Assembly (NCBI GenBank): GCA_017404335.1
Contig: JAFRCN010000002.1
Location: forward strand, 37,821 to 101,820
Length of the DNA stretch: 64,000 nt
Direction of reading: 5' to 3'
Origin: Candidatus Saccharimonadota bacterium
Lineage (GTDB): Bacteria; Patescibacteriota; Saccharimonadia; Saccharimonadales; Saccharimonadaceae
Shown: positions 16,514-28,820 of the stretch, one piece after another
How the letters are laid out: every line of letters starts with the position of its first letter
How positions within the stretch are numbered: position 1 is the first letter of the stretch
The notes under the pieces: model-generated
The model's input: the letters and a program-made list of their open reading frames with translations, nothing else
Told to the model about the DNA's origin: nothing
Databases searched by the model: none
Position numbers and translations under genes: made by a program

Positions 16514-18238
16514 TTCTTCTAGGGCCTTAATGTCGATTTTGGCGAGTTTAGTCTTGGGGAGCTCCGGGAGGAAGCGGATTTCGCGCGGAGTTTCGTATTT
16601 TGCTAAATACTTCTTATAGATGGCGTTTAATTCTTTTCTGGTAGAACGCTCCGAGGCGCCTTCTTTTAGTACCGCGAAGACGACGATTTTTTCGCCACGA
16701 AGCTTGTCTTCGTGACCGACCGCGGCACAGGCCGAAACAGATTCGCACTTTAGGGTGACTTCTTCAATTGTGGCAGGGTAAATGTTGTAGCCGTTACTGA
16801 TAATCATGCGTTTCAAGCGGGAGCGGAAGTGGACGACACCGCGACCGTCGATATAGCCAATGTCGCCGGTGCGGAGATATTTTTTATTTTTAATCGTGAT
16901 AAACGCTTTTTCGGTTTCTTTCGGATTATCTAAGTATCCCTTCATGACGGATAATCCGCGCACGAGAATTTCGCCGTCGTCGCCGAGGTTGGCTTCTTTT
17001 TTAGTTTTTAGATCTAAAATAATTACCTCATTATCTGGAAGAGGATAGCCGATGACGTCGGATTCTTCGGCGACCGAACGCGGAGAGAAAATAAATCCGC
17101 CCGAAGCCTCAGTTAGACCGTAGCCGTTTTCGATAATTGCCTTAGAGCCGTGAGCTTTTAGGAAGTCGTTGATTTTTTCTTTGTTCGCCATACTGATAAC
17201 ATCCCCACCAGAAACTACATACTTAACATTTTTAAGAGCGTCTTTTCTAAACTTTATTTTAGTCAAATAATCGAAAACCGTCGGCACGCCGACTAGGATG
17301 CTAACTTTATATTTCGTGATGTATTTTTTAAACTTTTTGGGATTAAATTGTGGTATTAAGAAAGTGCGAGCGCCGAAATAAAGTGGCATATGGATGCAAC
17401 AACCGAAGCCGAAAGCATGAAAATTTGGCAAAAACGCCATGAAAGAAAAGTTGCTTTTAAAGAGTTCCGGGACGAGATACTTCGCGCCGAGAGCCTGGGC
17501 GTTGAAATTAAGATTAGATAAAATAATACCCTTTGGCTTTCCGGTTGTACCGCCTGAATACATAATAACTGCGTCGTCTTTGGCGTTGACTCGAGCATGC
17601 GGATTGCCGACGAACTTATTAGCTTTGGATAAGAACTTATCCCAAGTTAGAACGAGTTGAGATTTTTTAATATGATTTTTACGGCCTTTGGTTAATTTGT
17701 AGATTGCACGAACGAGAAAATCCATCGAGCGAGTCGCCGAAACAACCACGACTTTCTCGACATCGGTGTTTTTTAGAATCGGCTCAGTCCGAGCATAGGC
17801 GAGGTCGATACAAAGCATGATTTTAGAGTGCGACTTGATTAAGTAATCCTCGATTTCTTTTTCGGACGACAGAGGATGGACCATGTTTGCGACGGCACCA
17901 ATTTCATTAATCGCGTAGAACATGTAAATCGCTTCGGGAGTGTTCGGCATGCAAACCGTAATCCGGTCGCCTTTTTTGGCGCCGATAGCTTTAAGTGCGG
18001 CGGCGACTTTGTTGGTTTTTTTAATCATTTCTTTGTAGGTAATTTCGGTGTCGAAATATTGGAGGGCAACGTTGTGGGGCCATTTACACGAGGATTCATA
18101 CACAACGTCGTAAAGACCGCCGTCGAAATATTCAATATCTTTCGGAAGCTTATCGATATAGCCATATTTTGCACGTTCGATTTTCATATCAAGCTTGCGG
18201 AGAGAATTTTTGATTTTGCGGTAAATGAATTCTAGCAT
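16508..18238 (-). CDS. AMP-dependent acyl-CoA/acyl-ACP synthetase
   Basis: 576 residues, ANL superfamily. The AMP/P-loop motif is AVIMYSGGTTGKPKGIILS; later come NGYGLTEASGG, LRTGDIGYIDGRGVVHFRSRLKRMI and the catalytic lysine near the end (TKLAKIDIKAL). It activates a fatty acid (or similar carboxylate) to the acyl-adenylate and thioester. The longer in-frame start is disfavoured: ATG at 18238 sits just downstream of a TATAAT in a palindromic promoter shared with the divergent cdsA. Placing it beside cdsA and pgsA suggests lipid metabolism, perhaps using scavenged fatty acids. Confidence 0.87.
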   Translation of the reverse strand: MLEFIYRKIKNSLRKLDMKIERAKYGYIDKLPKDIEYFDGGLYDVVYESSCKWPHNVALQYFDTEITYKEMIKKTNKVAAALKAIGAKKGDRITVCMPNTPEAIYMFYAINEIGAVANMVHPLSSEKEIEDYLIKSHSKIMLCIDLAYARTEPILKNTDVEKVVVVSATRSMDFLVRAIYKLTKGRKNHIKKSQLVLTWDKFLSKANKFVGNPHARVNAKDDAVIMYSGGTTGKPKGIILSNLNFNAQALGAKYLVPELFKSNFSFMAFLPNFHAFGFGCCIHMPLYFGARTFLIPQFNPKKFKKYITKYKVSILVGVPTVFDYLTKIKFRKDALKNVKYVVSGGDVISMANKEKINDFLKAHGSKAIIENGYGLTEASGGFIFSPRSVAEESDVIGYPLPDNEVIILDLKTKKEANLGDDGEILVRGLSVMKGYLDNPKETEKAFITIKNKKYLRTGDIGYIDGRGVVHFRSRLKRMIISNGYNIYPATIEEVTLKCESVSACAAVGHEDKLRGEKIVVFAVLKEGASERSTRKELNAIYKKYLAKYETPREIRFLPELPKTKLAKIDIKALEEL

Positions 18239-18254
18239 GCTATAATTATAGCAT
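18237..18254. promoter_or_regulatory. Perfectly palindromic divergent core promoter
   Basis: ATGCTATAATTATAGCAT is an exact 18-bp palindrome holding one TGCTATAAT on each strand. It lies between two divergent genes whose start codons are at 18238 (minus) and 18255 (plus). Each start is ~6-9 bases from its -10, which implies two leaderless transcripts from one shared site. Confidence 0.7.
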
Positions 18255-18941
18255 ATGGACAAAAATTTTAAGGTGCGGGTTGCGGTTGGTTTAGGGATGT
18301 TCGTCGTAGCCCTTGTGGGCCTTTATACTTTTGATAGCATCCCCTTTAAGATTATCTTTGGGTTCTTTGCCTTGATGTCTGAGATTGAGCTCCTGAGTTT
18401 TTTCAAAAGAAAAGCTGGCGCGTTTAATGTGTTTCTAGCGATTTTAGAAAGTATCTTTTTAATTTGTGGGACGATTTTTGTCGCAAAAATCGACGTAAAC
18501 TATTTTTGGTATATTATATTAGGCGTTCCGGGGTACGACATTTTCGCTTATCTTTTCGGCAAGGCTTTCGGTGGAAAGGTGTTCAAAAAATCACGGCCTT
18601 TTCCGTATGTATCGAAAAATAAAACGTGGGAAGGAACGATTCTTGGGCTCGCGATGGCTATTGGAATGGTCGCAATCAAAATGGCGGCTAGCGGAAATTT
18701 TACGACAGATTTAATGTATCTATTTTGTGGGCCACTCGCGTTGATGGGGGATTTGTTTGAAAGCTTCTTGAAGCGGCAGTTTAAGGTCAAGGATTCGAAT
18801 GAAATTTTACGTAAAAATGATTTCTTTAAAAAACTCGAGATGTTGGTCGGCGGGAATGAGGGTCACGGCGGATTTCTCGACCGGATTGATTCGACGGTGT
18901 TTACCGCTTCGGTTTTGCTACTTGTTTCCAGCCTTTTGTAA
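18255..18941 (+). CDS. cdsA: Phosphatidate cytidylyltransferase
   Basis: 228 residues, integral membrane protein of the CdsA/CTP-transferase family, making CDP-diacylglycerol from phosphatidate and CTP. The signature region is recognisable: GPLALMGDLFESFLKRQFKVKDS and then GGNEGHGGFLDRIDSTVFTA (the family pattern S-x-L-K-R-x4-KD-x-GxxxPGHGGxxDRxD). KNKTWEGTILGLAMAIGM is the usual upstream motif. It converges on pgsA, the next enzyme of phosphatidylglycerol synthesis; the two overlap by 41 bases at their 3' ends. Confidence 0.93.
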   Translation: MDKNFKVRVAVGLGMFVVALVGLYTFDSIPFKIIFGFFALMSEIELLSFFKRKAGAFNVFLAILESIFLICGTIFVAKIDVNYFWYIILGVPGYDIFAYLFGKAFGGKVFKKSRPFPYVSKNKTWEGTILGLAMAIGMVAIKMAASGNFTTDLMYLFCGPLALMGDLFESFLKRQFKVKDSNEILRKNDFFKKLEMLVGGNEGHGGFLDRIDSTVFTASVLLLVSSLL

Positions 18942-19446
18942 GATAGTCAAAGCCCGAAGCTATACAAAGAACTAAGGAAGCATATAGAACGATATTTCCA
19001 ACAATGTTTAAAGGTTCGAAATTTAAAATCTGATTTAATAGGATAATGATTAAAGCAATCATTTGGAGGGTCGTTTTAAGCTTACCGTAGAACGAAGCGG
19101 GAACGGTTTTGCCAGTTCGCGCAACCATCATGCGCATACCGTCAACCGCGAAATCGCGGACCAGAATAATCGCGAAAAACCAAATTGGAATCACGTTTTG
19201 GTAAGTTAAGACTAGAAAAGCGAGGCCGGTCAACATTTTGTCCGCCAAGGGATCGAGGAAAGCGCCGAGGTCAGTGACGAGCTTTTTCTTGCGCGCCCAA
19301 GCGCCGTCGATTTTGTCGGTAATCGAGGCAACAACAAAAATGATTAACGCGACGATTTTGGACCAAACGTCGGGGATCAAGGCGAAAATCATAAACAAAA
19401 CCGAAAAAATCATTCGTATAATAGTTAATACAGTAGGACCATTCAT
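18901..19446 (-). CDS. pgsA: CDP-diacylglycerol-glycerol-3-phosphate 3-phosphatidyltransferase
   Basis: 181 residues with four or five membrane helices. The CDP-alcohol phosphotransferase motif DGxxAR-x8-GxxxDxxxD is complete: DKIDGAWARKKKLVTD then LGAFLDPLADK. It begins NGPTVLTIIRMIFSVLFMI, as in PgsA. It makes phosphatidylglycerol phosphate from CDP-DAG. The start overlaps the end of the upstream YqeG gene by four bases (ATGA type), so the two are translationally coupled. Confidence 0.93.
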   Translation of the reverse strand: MNGPTVLTIIRMIFSVLFMIFALIPDVWSKIVALIIFVVASITDKIDGAWARKKKLVTDLGAFLDPLADKMLTGLAFLVLTYQNVIPIWFFAIILVRDFAVDGMRMMVARTGKTVPASFYGKLKTTLQMIALIIILLNQILNFEPLNIVGNIVLYASLVLCIASGFDYLTKGWKQVAKPKR

Positions 19447-19874
19447 ACTATTTTTTTCCTATGTTCGACTTTATACGAACGGATTTTGGCGAATTTTGCC
19501 GCAAGGACGTCAGTCGACCATTTATCACCGAGCATGGCGGTTTCTTCGGGGCGGAATTTGTACTTGTCCATCGCGCCGGTAAGTTTCGTACTCATCGGCT
19601 TTTTCGCCCACCAAACGCAAGGAACGTCAATCGGCTCGCAGAATTTTTGCATCATTTTTTTACGGCCATTGTTACTAATTACGACGATTTTAATACCAGC
19701 TTTTTTACATTCTTTAATCCATTTTGCTAGTTCTTCGGCAGGTTCTTTTTCGGAATGAAGCCTTAAAGTGTTATCTAGGTCACATAATAGTAGCTTAATA
19801 CCTTGTTTTTTCAAAAAATCAGGTTTGACATCTTCAAACCGCTCGAACTTCCTGTCTGCTCGAAAAATACTCAT
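19443..19874 (-). CDS. YqeG-family HAD phosphatase
   Basis: 143 residues. HAD motifs: LLLCDLDNTLRLH (motif I), IKIVVISNNGRKK (motif II), then WWAKKPMSTKLTGAMDKYKF (the conserved lysine) and ETAMLGDKWSTDVLAAK (motif III/IV). The YqeG/GEP4 family includes phosphatidylglycerophosphatases. Direct coupling to pgsA, whose product it would dephosphorylate, makes PGP phosphatase a reasonable inference. TATAAT lies 6 bases before the ATG, so it is probably leaderless. Confidence 0.82.
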   Translation of the reverse strand: MSIFRADRKFERFEDVKPDFLKKQGIKLLLCDLDNTLRLHSEKEPAEELAKWIKECKKAGIKIVVISNNGRKKMMQKFCEPIDVPCVWWAKKPMSTKLTGAMDKYKFRPEETAMLGDKWSTDVLAAKFAKIRSYKVEHRKKIV

Positions 19875-19905
19875 TTAATTATTATAGCATGTTATAATAA
19901 TATAT
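19875..19905. promoter_or_regulatory. Divergent near-palindromic promoter region
   Basis: Within 31 bases there is CTATAAT on the minus strand and GTTATAAT on the plus strand, around the core TATAGCATGTTATA. Each box sits 6-7 bases from its start codon. It is a third example of a shared divergent leaderless promoter. Confidence 0.6.
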
Positions 19906-20898
19906 ATGTACCATAAGTTTTCAGATTTTTTACAAAACAAACAGCGAATTTGTATCATACAAGCAGAAAATCCGGATGGCGACTCACTCGGGAGTGCGAT
20001 GGCGTTAGATTATCTACTCAGTGACAAAGAAATAAGCCTATATTGTCCGGTCGATATTCCGAAGTACTTGCGCTATTTTAAGGATTGGTCGAGGGTGACG
20101 AATGAATTTGATTTTAAAGCTGATGGATATATCATTGTCGACACGGCGGCGGAGATATTGCTTTCGAAATTATTAAACGACTCGGCAATAAAAAATCGGT
20201 TATATACGGCGCCGGTGCTCGTAATCGACCACCATCAAACTCCAGACGATTTAAGCTTCCCGCACGAAAGTATTATTGAAATCTGCACAGCAACAACGGA
20301 AATTATTTATAAAGTCGCGAAAGAGTTAGAGATGCCGATTTCGGTAGAAGGAGCGGAGGCGATTTTTCAAGGCATTTTGTCAGACACGCTGGGGCTGACT
20401 AGCTCTTCAGTTTCGGACAAGACTTTTGAAATTGCGGCGGAGCTAACTCGACTCGGAGCGTCGATTACCGACCTAGAGGAACGGCGACGCGAGTTCATGC
20501 GCCGTTCGCCGAGAATTTTGGATTATAAAGCTGACTTAATCAAGAAGATTGAGTATTCGCTCGACGGACAACTCGGGACGGTCCACATTACCTGGGACGA
20601 AATTAAAGAGTTTTCTGACGAATATAACCCGAATGTATTAATTCTTGAAGAGTTGCGGTTGGTCGAGGGAATTAAAGTCGGTGTGGCGATAAAAACCTAT
20701 CCCGACGGAAAGGTGACTGGGAAAATCCGCTGTGTGCCAAGCGCGCCGATTGCGGATAAAATCGCGGGGTACTTCGGCGGGGGAGGGCATCCGTACGCCG
20801 CGGGGTTTAGAACTTACGATACGACTTATGAAGAAGTCGTCAGGGATTTAATTAAAATTATTCCAGAGTTAATTAAGGAAGTGGAGGAAAATGAGTAA
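19906..20898 (+). CDS. DHH/DHHA1 phosphoesterase (NrnA-like)
   Basis: 330 residues. DHH-family motifs are present: NPDGDSLGSAMAL, YIIVDTA, VLVIDHHQTPDD and the C-terminal DHHA1 motif YFGGGGHPYAAGFR. NrnA-type enzymes degrade nanoRNA and dephosphorylate pAp, while close relatives hydrolyse c-di-AMP; sequence alone does not separate these. No membrane segment is seen, so it is a soluble form. TATAAT ends 7 bases before the ATG. It overlaps the next gene by eight bases. Confidence 0.85.
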   Translation: MYHKFSDFLQNKQRICIIQAENPDGDSLGSAMALDYLLSDKEISLYCPVDIPKYLRYFKDWSRVTNEFDFKADGYIIVDTAAEILLSKLLNDSAIKNRLYTAPVLVIDHHQTPDDLSFPHESIIEICTATTEIIYKVAKELEMPISVEGAEAIFQGILSDTLGLTSSSVSDKTFEIAAELTRLGASITDLEERRREFMRRSPRILDYKADLIKKIEYSLDGQLGTVHITWDEIKEFSDEYNPNVLILEELRLVEGIKVGVAIKTYPDGKVTGKIRCVPSAPIADKIAGYFGGGGHPYAAGFRTYDTTYEEVVRDLIKIIPELIKEVEENE

Positions 20899-21619
20899 AT
20901 TAACTTTAGCTAAGACTAATGATATTTTGACAAGCGAAAAACCGAAATATGCCGTGATTATGATTCACGGAATTGCTTCGAATTCGGCGAGTTACGACAA
21001 AGCGATTGATTATTTAACTAAAGAAAAGAAGCTTGAGGATTTAAGGATTATTACGTTTGATTTACTCGGAGCGGGGAAATCTTTGACTTCGGATGAACTA
21101 AATTACGATTATAAAGATCATCTAACGGCGCTAGAAAACGCGATTTCTGAACTTGAATTAGAGATTCCGATTATTTTAGTTGGACATTCGATGGGGACTT
21201 TTATCGCGACGAGATACGCGTCGAAGCATAAGAAAGATATTAAAAAGCTGATTTTAATTTCACCTCCGATTTATACGAAGGAAGACTTAGAAAATCCGGC
21301 GATGGCGGTCGCGATTGATGCGTTTTCGAAAGCAGTTTCGGCAAGAGACCCGGAGATTAGCAAGACTAAAGCCTTTAATAATGAGATAAAATATATTGTA
21401 TTAAATCCGGATAACTATAAATATTTAGCTGAAGTTGACGTCCCTACGACTTTAGTCTACGGGGAATTAGATAGAATTATTGCTTCTTTTAATCTTCCGA
21501 AGATTTTGAAGATTAATAAAAATCTCTCGGCTGAAAAAGCGGCGGGCGGGCATGGCGTCACGATTGATAAACTGCCGAAACTAAGAAAAATAATCGCGGG
21601 AGTTTTAGCGGAGGAATAA
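20891..21619 (+). CDS. Alpha/beta hydrolase
   Basis: 242 residues. The nucleophile elbow is VGHSMGTFIA, the oxyanion region IMIHGIASNSASYDKAI, the acid is probably D in YGELDRIIA and the histidine is in AGGHGVTID. The catalytic triad is therefore complete. The substrate is unknown (esterase or lipase class). It is coupled to the DHH gene by an 8-base overlap and abuts cysS directly, so it likely lies on one transcript with them. Confidence 0.8.
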   Translation: MSKLTLAKTNDILTSEKPKYAVIMIHGIASNSASYDKAIDYLTKEKKLEDLRIITFDLLGAGKSLTSDELNYDYKDHLTALENAISELELEIPIILVGHSMGTFIATRYASKHKKDIKKLILISPPIYTKEDLENPAMAVAIDAFSKAVSARDPEISKTKAFNNEIKYIVLNPDNYKYLAEVDVPTTLVYGELDRIIASFNLPKILKINKNLSAEKAAGGHGVTIDKLPKLRKIIAGVLAEE

Positions 21620-23023
21620 ATGCTGAAACTATATAATACAGCAAGCCGTAAACTAGAAGCTTTTAAGCCCCTCGGCGAAGAGGTGAAAATTTATACTTGT
21701 GGACCAACGGTTTATAGCGAGCCACATATCGGAAATTACGCGGCGTATACGTATTGGGATTTACTAGTCCGGGCTTTGAAAGTGAACGGTTTTAAAGTTA
21801 AGCGAGTATTGAACTTAACCGACGTGGGTCATTTGGTTTCGGACGGCGACGAGGGGGAGGACAAGCTCGAAAAAGGCGCGGAACGCGAAGGAAAGACGCC
21901 GTTTGAAGTGGCAGATTATTACATTAAGGTTTATTTAGACAATTACGCGAAAATGGAATTTTTGCCGGCGGACGTGGTTGCGCGAGCGACGTATTATATC
22001 GAAGCAGACATGCGAGCGGTAGATTTGATGACTGAGCATGGGTTTACTTATGAAACTACCGACGGGGTATATTTCGATACTGCTAAGTTCGCGGATTACG
22101 CGAAATTTGCGAGGCTAGATTTAGCGGGGCTACAAGCGGGAGCGAGAGTCGGGTTTTCGAGCGAAAAACGAAATGCTTCGGATTTTGCGGTTTGGAAGTT
22201 TATCCAGCCGGGCGAAAAACATGCAATGCGTTGGGATTATCTCGGGCGGCCGGGCTACCCGGGGTGGCACCTAGAGTGCTCGACGATCATCCACGAGGTT
22301 TTAGGCGAGCCGATTGACATCCATACCGGCGGAGTGGATCATATTCCAGTGCACCACTCGAACGAAATTGCGCAAAGCTATGCGGCCTATGGGCACGATT
22401 TATCGCGATTTTGGCTACATTGTGATTTTATTACGATTGACGGACAAAAGATTTCTAAGTCGCTCGGGAATACTTATACCCTCGAGGATTTAGAGAAACG
22501 GGGATTTTCGGCGATGGATTATAAAATGTGGCTTCTTTCGGGGCATTACCAAGGGACGAGGAATTTTACATTCGATTCACTTGAGGCGGCGAAGAACCGA
22601 CGGCTGAATTGGCGGAATCGAATCGCGTCATTATTACAATCAGCGGGTCCTGTCGCGCTTTCCTCCCCCAAAATTGACGACAATTTTGGGGGTCCCCCTC
22701 CAAGCGCACCACCCGCTGATGGTTTTGATAAGATTTTATCCGCGGTAAATAATAATCTCAATTCGGCGGAAGCGTTTGCTATAATCGATAATTCCGAATT
22801 AGGATTAGACGATTGGCAGAAGATCGACGAGTTATTTGGACTCCGTCTGATTGCCGACTCGCCGGATTTAACGGCTGAGATTTCTGGGTTAATACGTGAG
22901 CGAGAGGAAGCGAGAGAAAAGAAAGATTTCGCGCGAGCGGATGAAATACGAGACGAGCTAGCTCGACGCGGAGTTACTCTAAAAGATACTCCAGGCGGGG
23001 CGGTTTGGCAATATATTAAATAG
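21620..23023 (+). CDS. cysS: Cysteine-tRNA ligase with in-frame palindromic insert
   Basis: 467 residues. Class I marks: zinc/active-site YTCGPTVYSEPHIGNYAAY (HIGH-like), the conserved WHLECSTI...DIHTGGVDHIPVHHSNEIAQ region, and KISKSLGNTYTLEDL (KMSKS). It charges tRNA-Cys. Residues ~341-367 come from an 80-bp class A palindromic element lying after the catalytic domain, in the C-terminal helical region, where it should be tolerated. The start follows the hydrolase stop with no gap. Confidence 0.95.
   Translation: MLKLYNTASRKLEAFKPLGEEVKIYTCGPTVYSEPHIGNYAAYTYWDLLVRALKVNGFKVKRVLNLTDVGHLVSDGDEGEDKLEKGAEREGKTPFEVADYYIKVYLDNYAKMEFLPADVVARATYYIEADMRAVDLMTEHGFTYETTDGVYFDTAKFADYAKFARLDLAGLQAGARVGFSSEKRNASDFAVWKFIQPGEKHAMRWDYLGRPGYPGWHLECSTIIHEVLGEPIDIHTGGVDHIPVHHSNEIAQSYAAYGHDLSRFWLHCDFITIDGQKISKSLGNTYTLEDLEKRGFSAMDYKMWLLSGHYQGTRNFTFDSLEAAKNRRLNWRNRIASLLQSAGPVALSSPKIDDNFGGPPPSAPPADGFDKILSAVNNNLNSAEAFAIIDNSELGLDDWQKIDELFGLRLIADSPDLTAEISGLIREREEAREKKDFARADEIRDELARRGVTLKDTPGGAVWQYIK
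22640..22719 (+). repeat. Class A palindromic coding element in cysS
   Basis: 80 bp with ends TCAGCGGGT and ACCCGCTGA, the shared CCTGTCG, second stem GCGCTT/AAGCGC, and central hairpin CCCCCAAAATT/AATTTTGGGGG. It keeps the class A layout while all three stems differ in sequence from the queA and tgt copies. It reads through in frame. Confidence 0.85.
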
Positions 23024-23030
23024 GGATAAT

Positions 23031-23531
23031 ATGGCAGACGCAGAGACTGAAGAGTGGGCAAAAAAATCTAAAGAAATCGAAGCCGAACGAATGAAGGCGA
23101 TTCGAGATTTAGATGAAAACAAAGCCGATAGAGTAAATTTGGCTTACTTAGATCCTAAAGCGACAAGAGTTAAGGGTTGGTCAAATGACCCGAATGTAAT
23201 TCTCGCCAGCGCGGAAAGGATGGGGAATCGGGCGATAGCTCTAGCGGTGGCTGGAGTGATGCTTAGCATTATCGGGCTCGCAGGTAGTATGGTGGCCTCT
23301 AGCTTTAAACTCGGGGCGGCTGGCGGTTTAATTTCAGGCCTACCGAGCGCTATCGGCGGGGTTTGTATGGGGACTGGAGTTTTAATGGGGCTGATTGCTG
23401 TAGGCTCGGAACTATATAACAAACGCAGATTTGGGCGAAAGTTGACTTCGACCTTTTGGTCTGGAATTAGCGCAATAGCGGTAATTGTAGTCTACTTTTT
23501 AGCACAAATGTTGATTTTTAGATTTATATAA
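23031..23531 (+). CDS. Small membrane protein of unknown function
   Basis: 166 residues. The N-terminal ~60 residues are charged (EWAKKSKEIEAERMKAIRDLDENK). They are followed by helices at ~65-90 (AIALAVAGVMLSIIGLAG), ~100-125 (GGVCMGTGVLMGLIAVG) and ~142-165 (SGISAIAVIVVYFLAQML). No family is recognised. It lies 7 bases after cysS. Confidence 0.55.
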   Translation: MADAETEEWAKKSKEIEAERMKAIRDLDENKADRVNLAYLDPKATRVKGWSNDPNVILASAERMGNRAIALAVAGVMLSIIGLAGSMVASSFKLGAAGGLISGLPSAIGGVCMGTGVLMGLIAVGSELYNKRRFGRKLTSTFWSGISAIAVIVVYFLAQMLIFRFI

Positions 23532-23616
23532 TAATATATGGTGGTGATTTTGTATTACATTGTCATACATTTTGTTTATGTGGCTTTTTTTGAGAAAAAT
23601 GGTATAATATATAGAT

Positions 23617-26565
<2,949 letters not shown>

Positions 26566-26613
26566 TCCCACTATTTTATCATCTATGTTATAATAAGTCC
26601 ATGAAGGAGGTTC

Positions 26614-27720
26614 ATGGCTAGAAAAATAGAAACCGATTTAAGAACATTTGTGAAGTTTTGGTTGGTGCCGCTAGGGATTGGTATAATGATTTTTGTATTA
26701 TACAAGGCTTTGACTGGCTTAATTATAATCGGGATTTCGATATTCCTCGCCTTAGCGCTAAAACCGCTGGTAAGAAACGTGAACTCTTTCTTCACGAAGC
26801 ATTTTGGCAAAGATAAGAAACACCAAACTTTATCAGCAGTTTTCGCCTATTTGATTGTGGTCTTGGTAATCGGTGCGATCCTCGCGATAGTCGGACCAGT
26901 CGTGGTGAACGAAACTGCAAAATTCATCCAGAACTTCCCGCAAACTTTCGAAAAAACCTTCGGTGGATGGGACGGGATTAATAGTTTCGGTCGCTCGATT
27001 GGAATCGATAATCTTCAAGCTGAGCTTTCGAACACGATCAATTCGCTTTCAAATAACCTTCTTGGCTTTGTCGGAACCAATTTTGTTTCGAACATTAGTG
27101 GCGTGGCGGATGTTTTAATGAAAATCGTATTAGTATTGGTATTGACGCTATTATTCTTACTCGAAGGTCCGGAAATGCTTAATTCGTTTTGGAAAAGCGT
27201 GAGTGATGGAGAAGAAGATAAGAAACCGGTTCAGGTAGCGCAACGCATAATCAGCAAGATGGCGAATGTCGTGTCGACGTATGTTTCGAGACAAGTTATT
27301 ATTGCGATGATTGATGGCCTAGCTTCTGGTTTGATTGTTTTCTGTTTATCGCTTTTCCTTGGCATTTCTTCTAGCCTCGCGATTCCGATGGGGATGATCA
27401 CGATGGCGTTTTATTTAATTCCGATGTTTGGGCAATTTATCGGCGGAGCGTTAGTGACGGTGCTACTTTTCTTCTCGAATCCAGTCGCGGCGCTAGTGTT
27501 CGGAATTATTTATATAATATATGCACAAATCGAGAACAATTTAATTTCTCCGAAGATTCAGGGAAGCGCGCTAAATCTACGGCCGGTCGTGATTCTCTGC
27601 GCCGTAACGATTGGAGTATATATGTTTGGGCTACTTGGAGCAATTATCGCGATTCCGATTGCTGGGTGTATTAGAGTTTTGGTCGAGGAATATCCTAACA
27701 TTAAAGCTTTAAGAATGTAG
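26614..27720 (+). CDS. AI-2E family transporter/permease
   Basis: 368 residues with about eight membrane helices. The family pattern shows in LPLGIGIMIFVLYKALTGL near the N terminus, the central SVSDGEEDKKPVQVAQRIISKMANVVSTYVSRQVIIAMIDGL and the conserved IYAQIENNLISPKIQGSALNLRPVVIL near the C terminus. Members of this family export autoinducer-2 or act as Na+/H+ antiporters; the cargo here is unknown. AAGGAGG lies 6 bases before the ATG and TATAAT further upstream, so this gene does use a Shine-Dalgarno site. Confidence 0.9.
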   Translation: MARKIETDLRTFVKFWLVPLGIGIMIFVLYKALTGLIIIGISIFLALALKPLVRNVNSFFTKHFGKDKKHQTLSAVFAYLIVVLVIGAILAIVGPVVVNETAKFIQNFPQTFEKTFGGWDGINSFGRSIGIDNLQAELSNTINSLSNNLLGFVGTNFVSNISGVADVLMKIVLVLVLTLLFLLEGPEMLNSFWKSVSDGEEDKKPVQVAQRIISKMANVVSTYVSRQVIIAMIDGLASGLIVFCLSLFLGISSSLAIPMGMITMAFYLIPMFGQFIGGALVTVLLFFSNPVAALVFGIIYIIYAQIENNLISPKIQGSALNLRPVVILCAVTIGVYMFGLLGAIIAIPIAGCIRVLVEEYPNIKALRM

Positions 27721-27722
27721 GT

Positions 27723-28811
27723 ATGTCTGAAAAAGCAAAAGAGTCCGAAAAGGGTAATTCTAACCAGTTAGCTAGTTTTAAGCGATTTTCGAAAAAACCG
27801 TTATTAATTATCGCATTTATTCTTCTGAATGTGGCGGTCATTGCGGCGACGGCGTTTTCGGAATTCGGTAACGCCGAAAACGCGGCGAATCTCGCCGAAG
27901 TGAAAATGAATTTTTGGCTTCTGATACCGGCGGCAGTTTGTTTTATTGTGGCGATATTTCTTGAGATTTATAAATACGTTTTGATGCTTCGACGCGCAGG
28001 GCACAAGAAAAACGGACGGAAGATTTGGCGAGTCGCGAGAAGGACGGTTTTGCTCGGGAAGTATTATGATAATATTACTCCGGCTGGGTTCGGTGGACAA
28101 CCGTTCCAGATTTATTACATGCATCGTCACGGCGAAGTTTCAAAAGGCATGGCAACGACAATTCCTTTGATAGGCATGGTTTCTAACCAACTCGGCTTTT
28201 TGATTATTGCGATAATGGCGATTTTTTTCGGTGGGTTCTTGATTAATAATTCGACCCTGGTCGCGACGGCGTGTTTTGGGTTAATCTTCTACGCGTTTTG
28301 GCCGGTGATGATTTTAATTGCGACATTTTTGCCAAAAGCAACTTCGGAAATTATTACGATTTTGGTTAGACTCTTAGCTAAAATCCATTTAGTAAAGAAT
28401 AAAAATGAAGCTATTAGGAAAGCTAAGGAAAGTATAGCTGAGTCGGCAAGCTCGATTAAAGAAGTTTTAAAAACTAAAGGACTATTTTTTCAAACTATAA
28501 GCTTGTCGGTATTGTTTCACCTTCTGGTTTCGTCGATACCGTATTTTGTATTGACGACATTCGGAGGTTCAGTTAATTTTATAACCTGTCTGTTTTCGAC
28601 GATAGCGGTAACTAGCGCAGTCTACTTTATTCCAACCCCGGGTAATGCTGGAGCAGCAGAAGGAACGTTTTACCTCGTTTTCTCGGGGTTAGCCTCTGGC
28701 TATACCTTTTGGGCAATGCTGGTCTGGCGGTTCTTCTCGTATTACGCTTACATTATTGCTGGGCCGATAATATACTTTAGGATGCACCTAGAGAAAAAAC
28801 GTGTGGTATAA
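27723..28811 (+). CDS. Lysylphosphatidylglycerol synthase-like/UPF0104 membrane protein
   Basis: 362 residues with seven or eight membrane helices. The family marks are YDNITPAGFGGQPFQIYYMHRHG (the NxTPxGxGGxP motif) and the C-terminal FIPTPGNAGAAEGTFYLVF (PxPGxxGxxE). These belong to the flippase-like domain of MprF; the synthetase domain is missing. A role in moving lipids across the membrane is plausible. It starts two bases after the AI-2E gene, so they are co-transcribed. Confidence 0.85.
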   Translation: MSEKAKESEKGNSNQLASFKRFSKKPLLIIAFILLNVAVIAATAFSEFGNAENAANLAEVKMNFWLLIPAAVCFIVAIFLEIYKYVLMLRRAGHKKNGRKIWRVARRTVLLGKYYDNITPAGFGGQPFQIYYMHRHGEVSKGMATTIPLIGMVSNQLGFLIIAIMAIFFGGFLINNSTLVATACFGLIFYAFWPVMILIATFLPKATSEIITILVRLLAKIHLVKNKNEAIRKAKESIAESASSIKEVLKTKGLFFQTISLSVLFHLLVSSIPYFVLTTFGGSVNFITCLFSTIAVTSAVYFIPTPGNAGAAEGTFYLVFSGLASGYTFWAMLVWRFFSYYAYIIAGPIIYFRMHLEKKRVV

Positions 28812-28820
28812 TGGTGGAAT

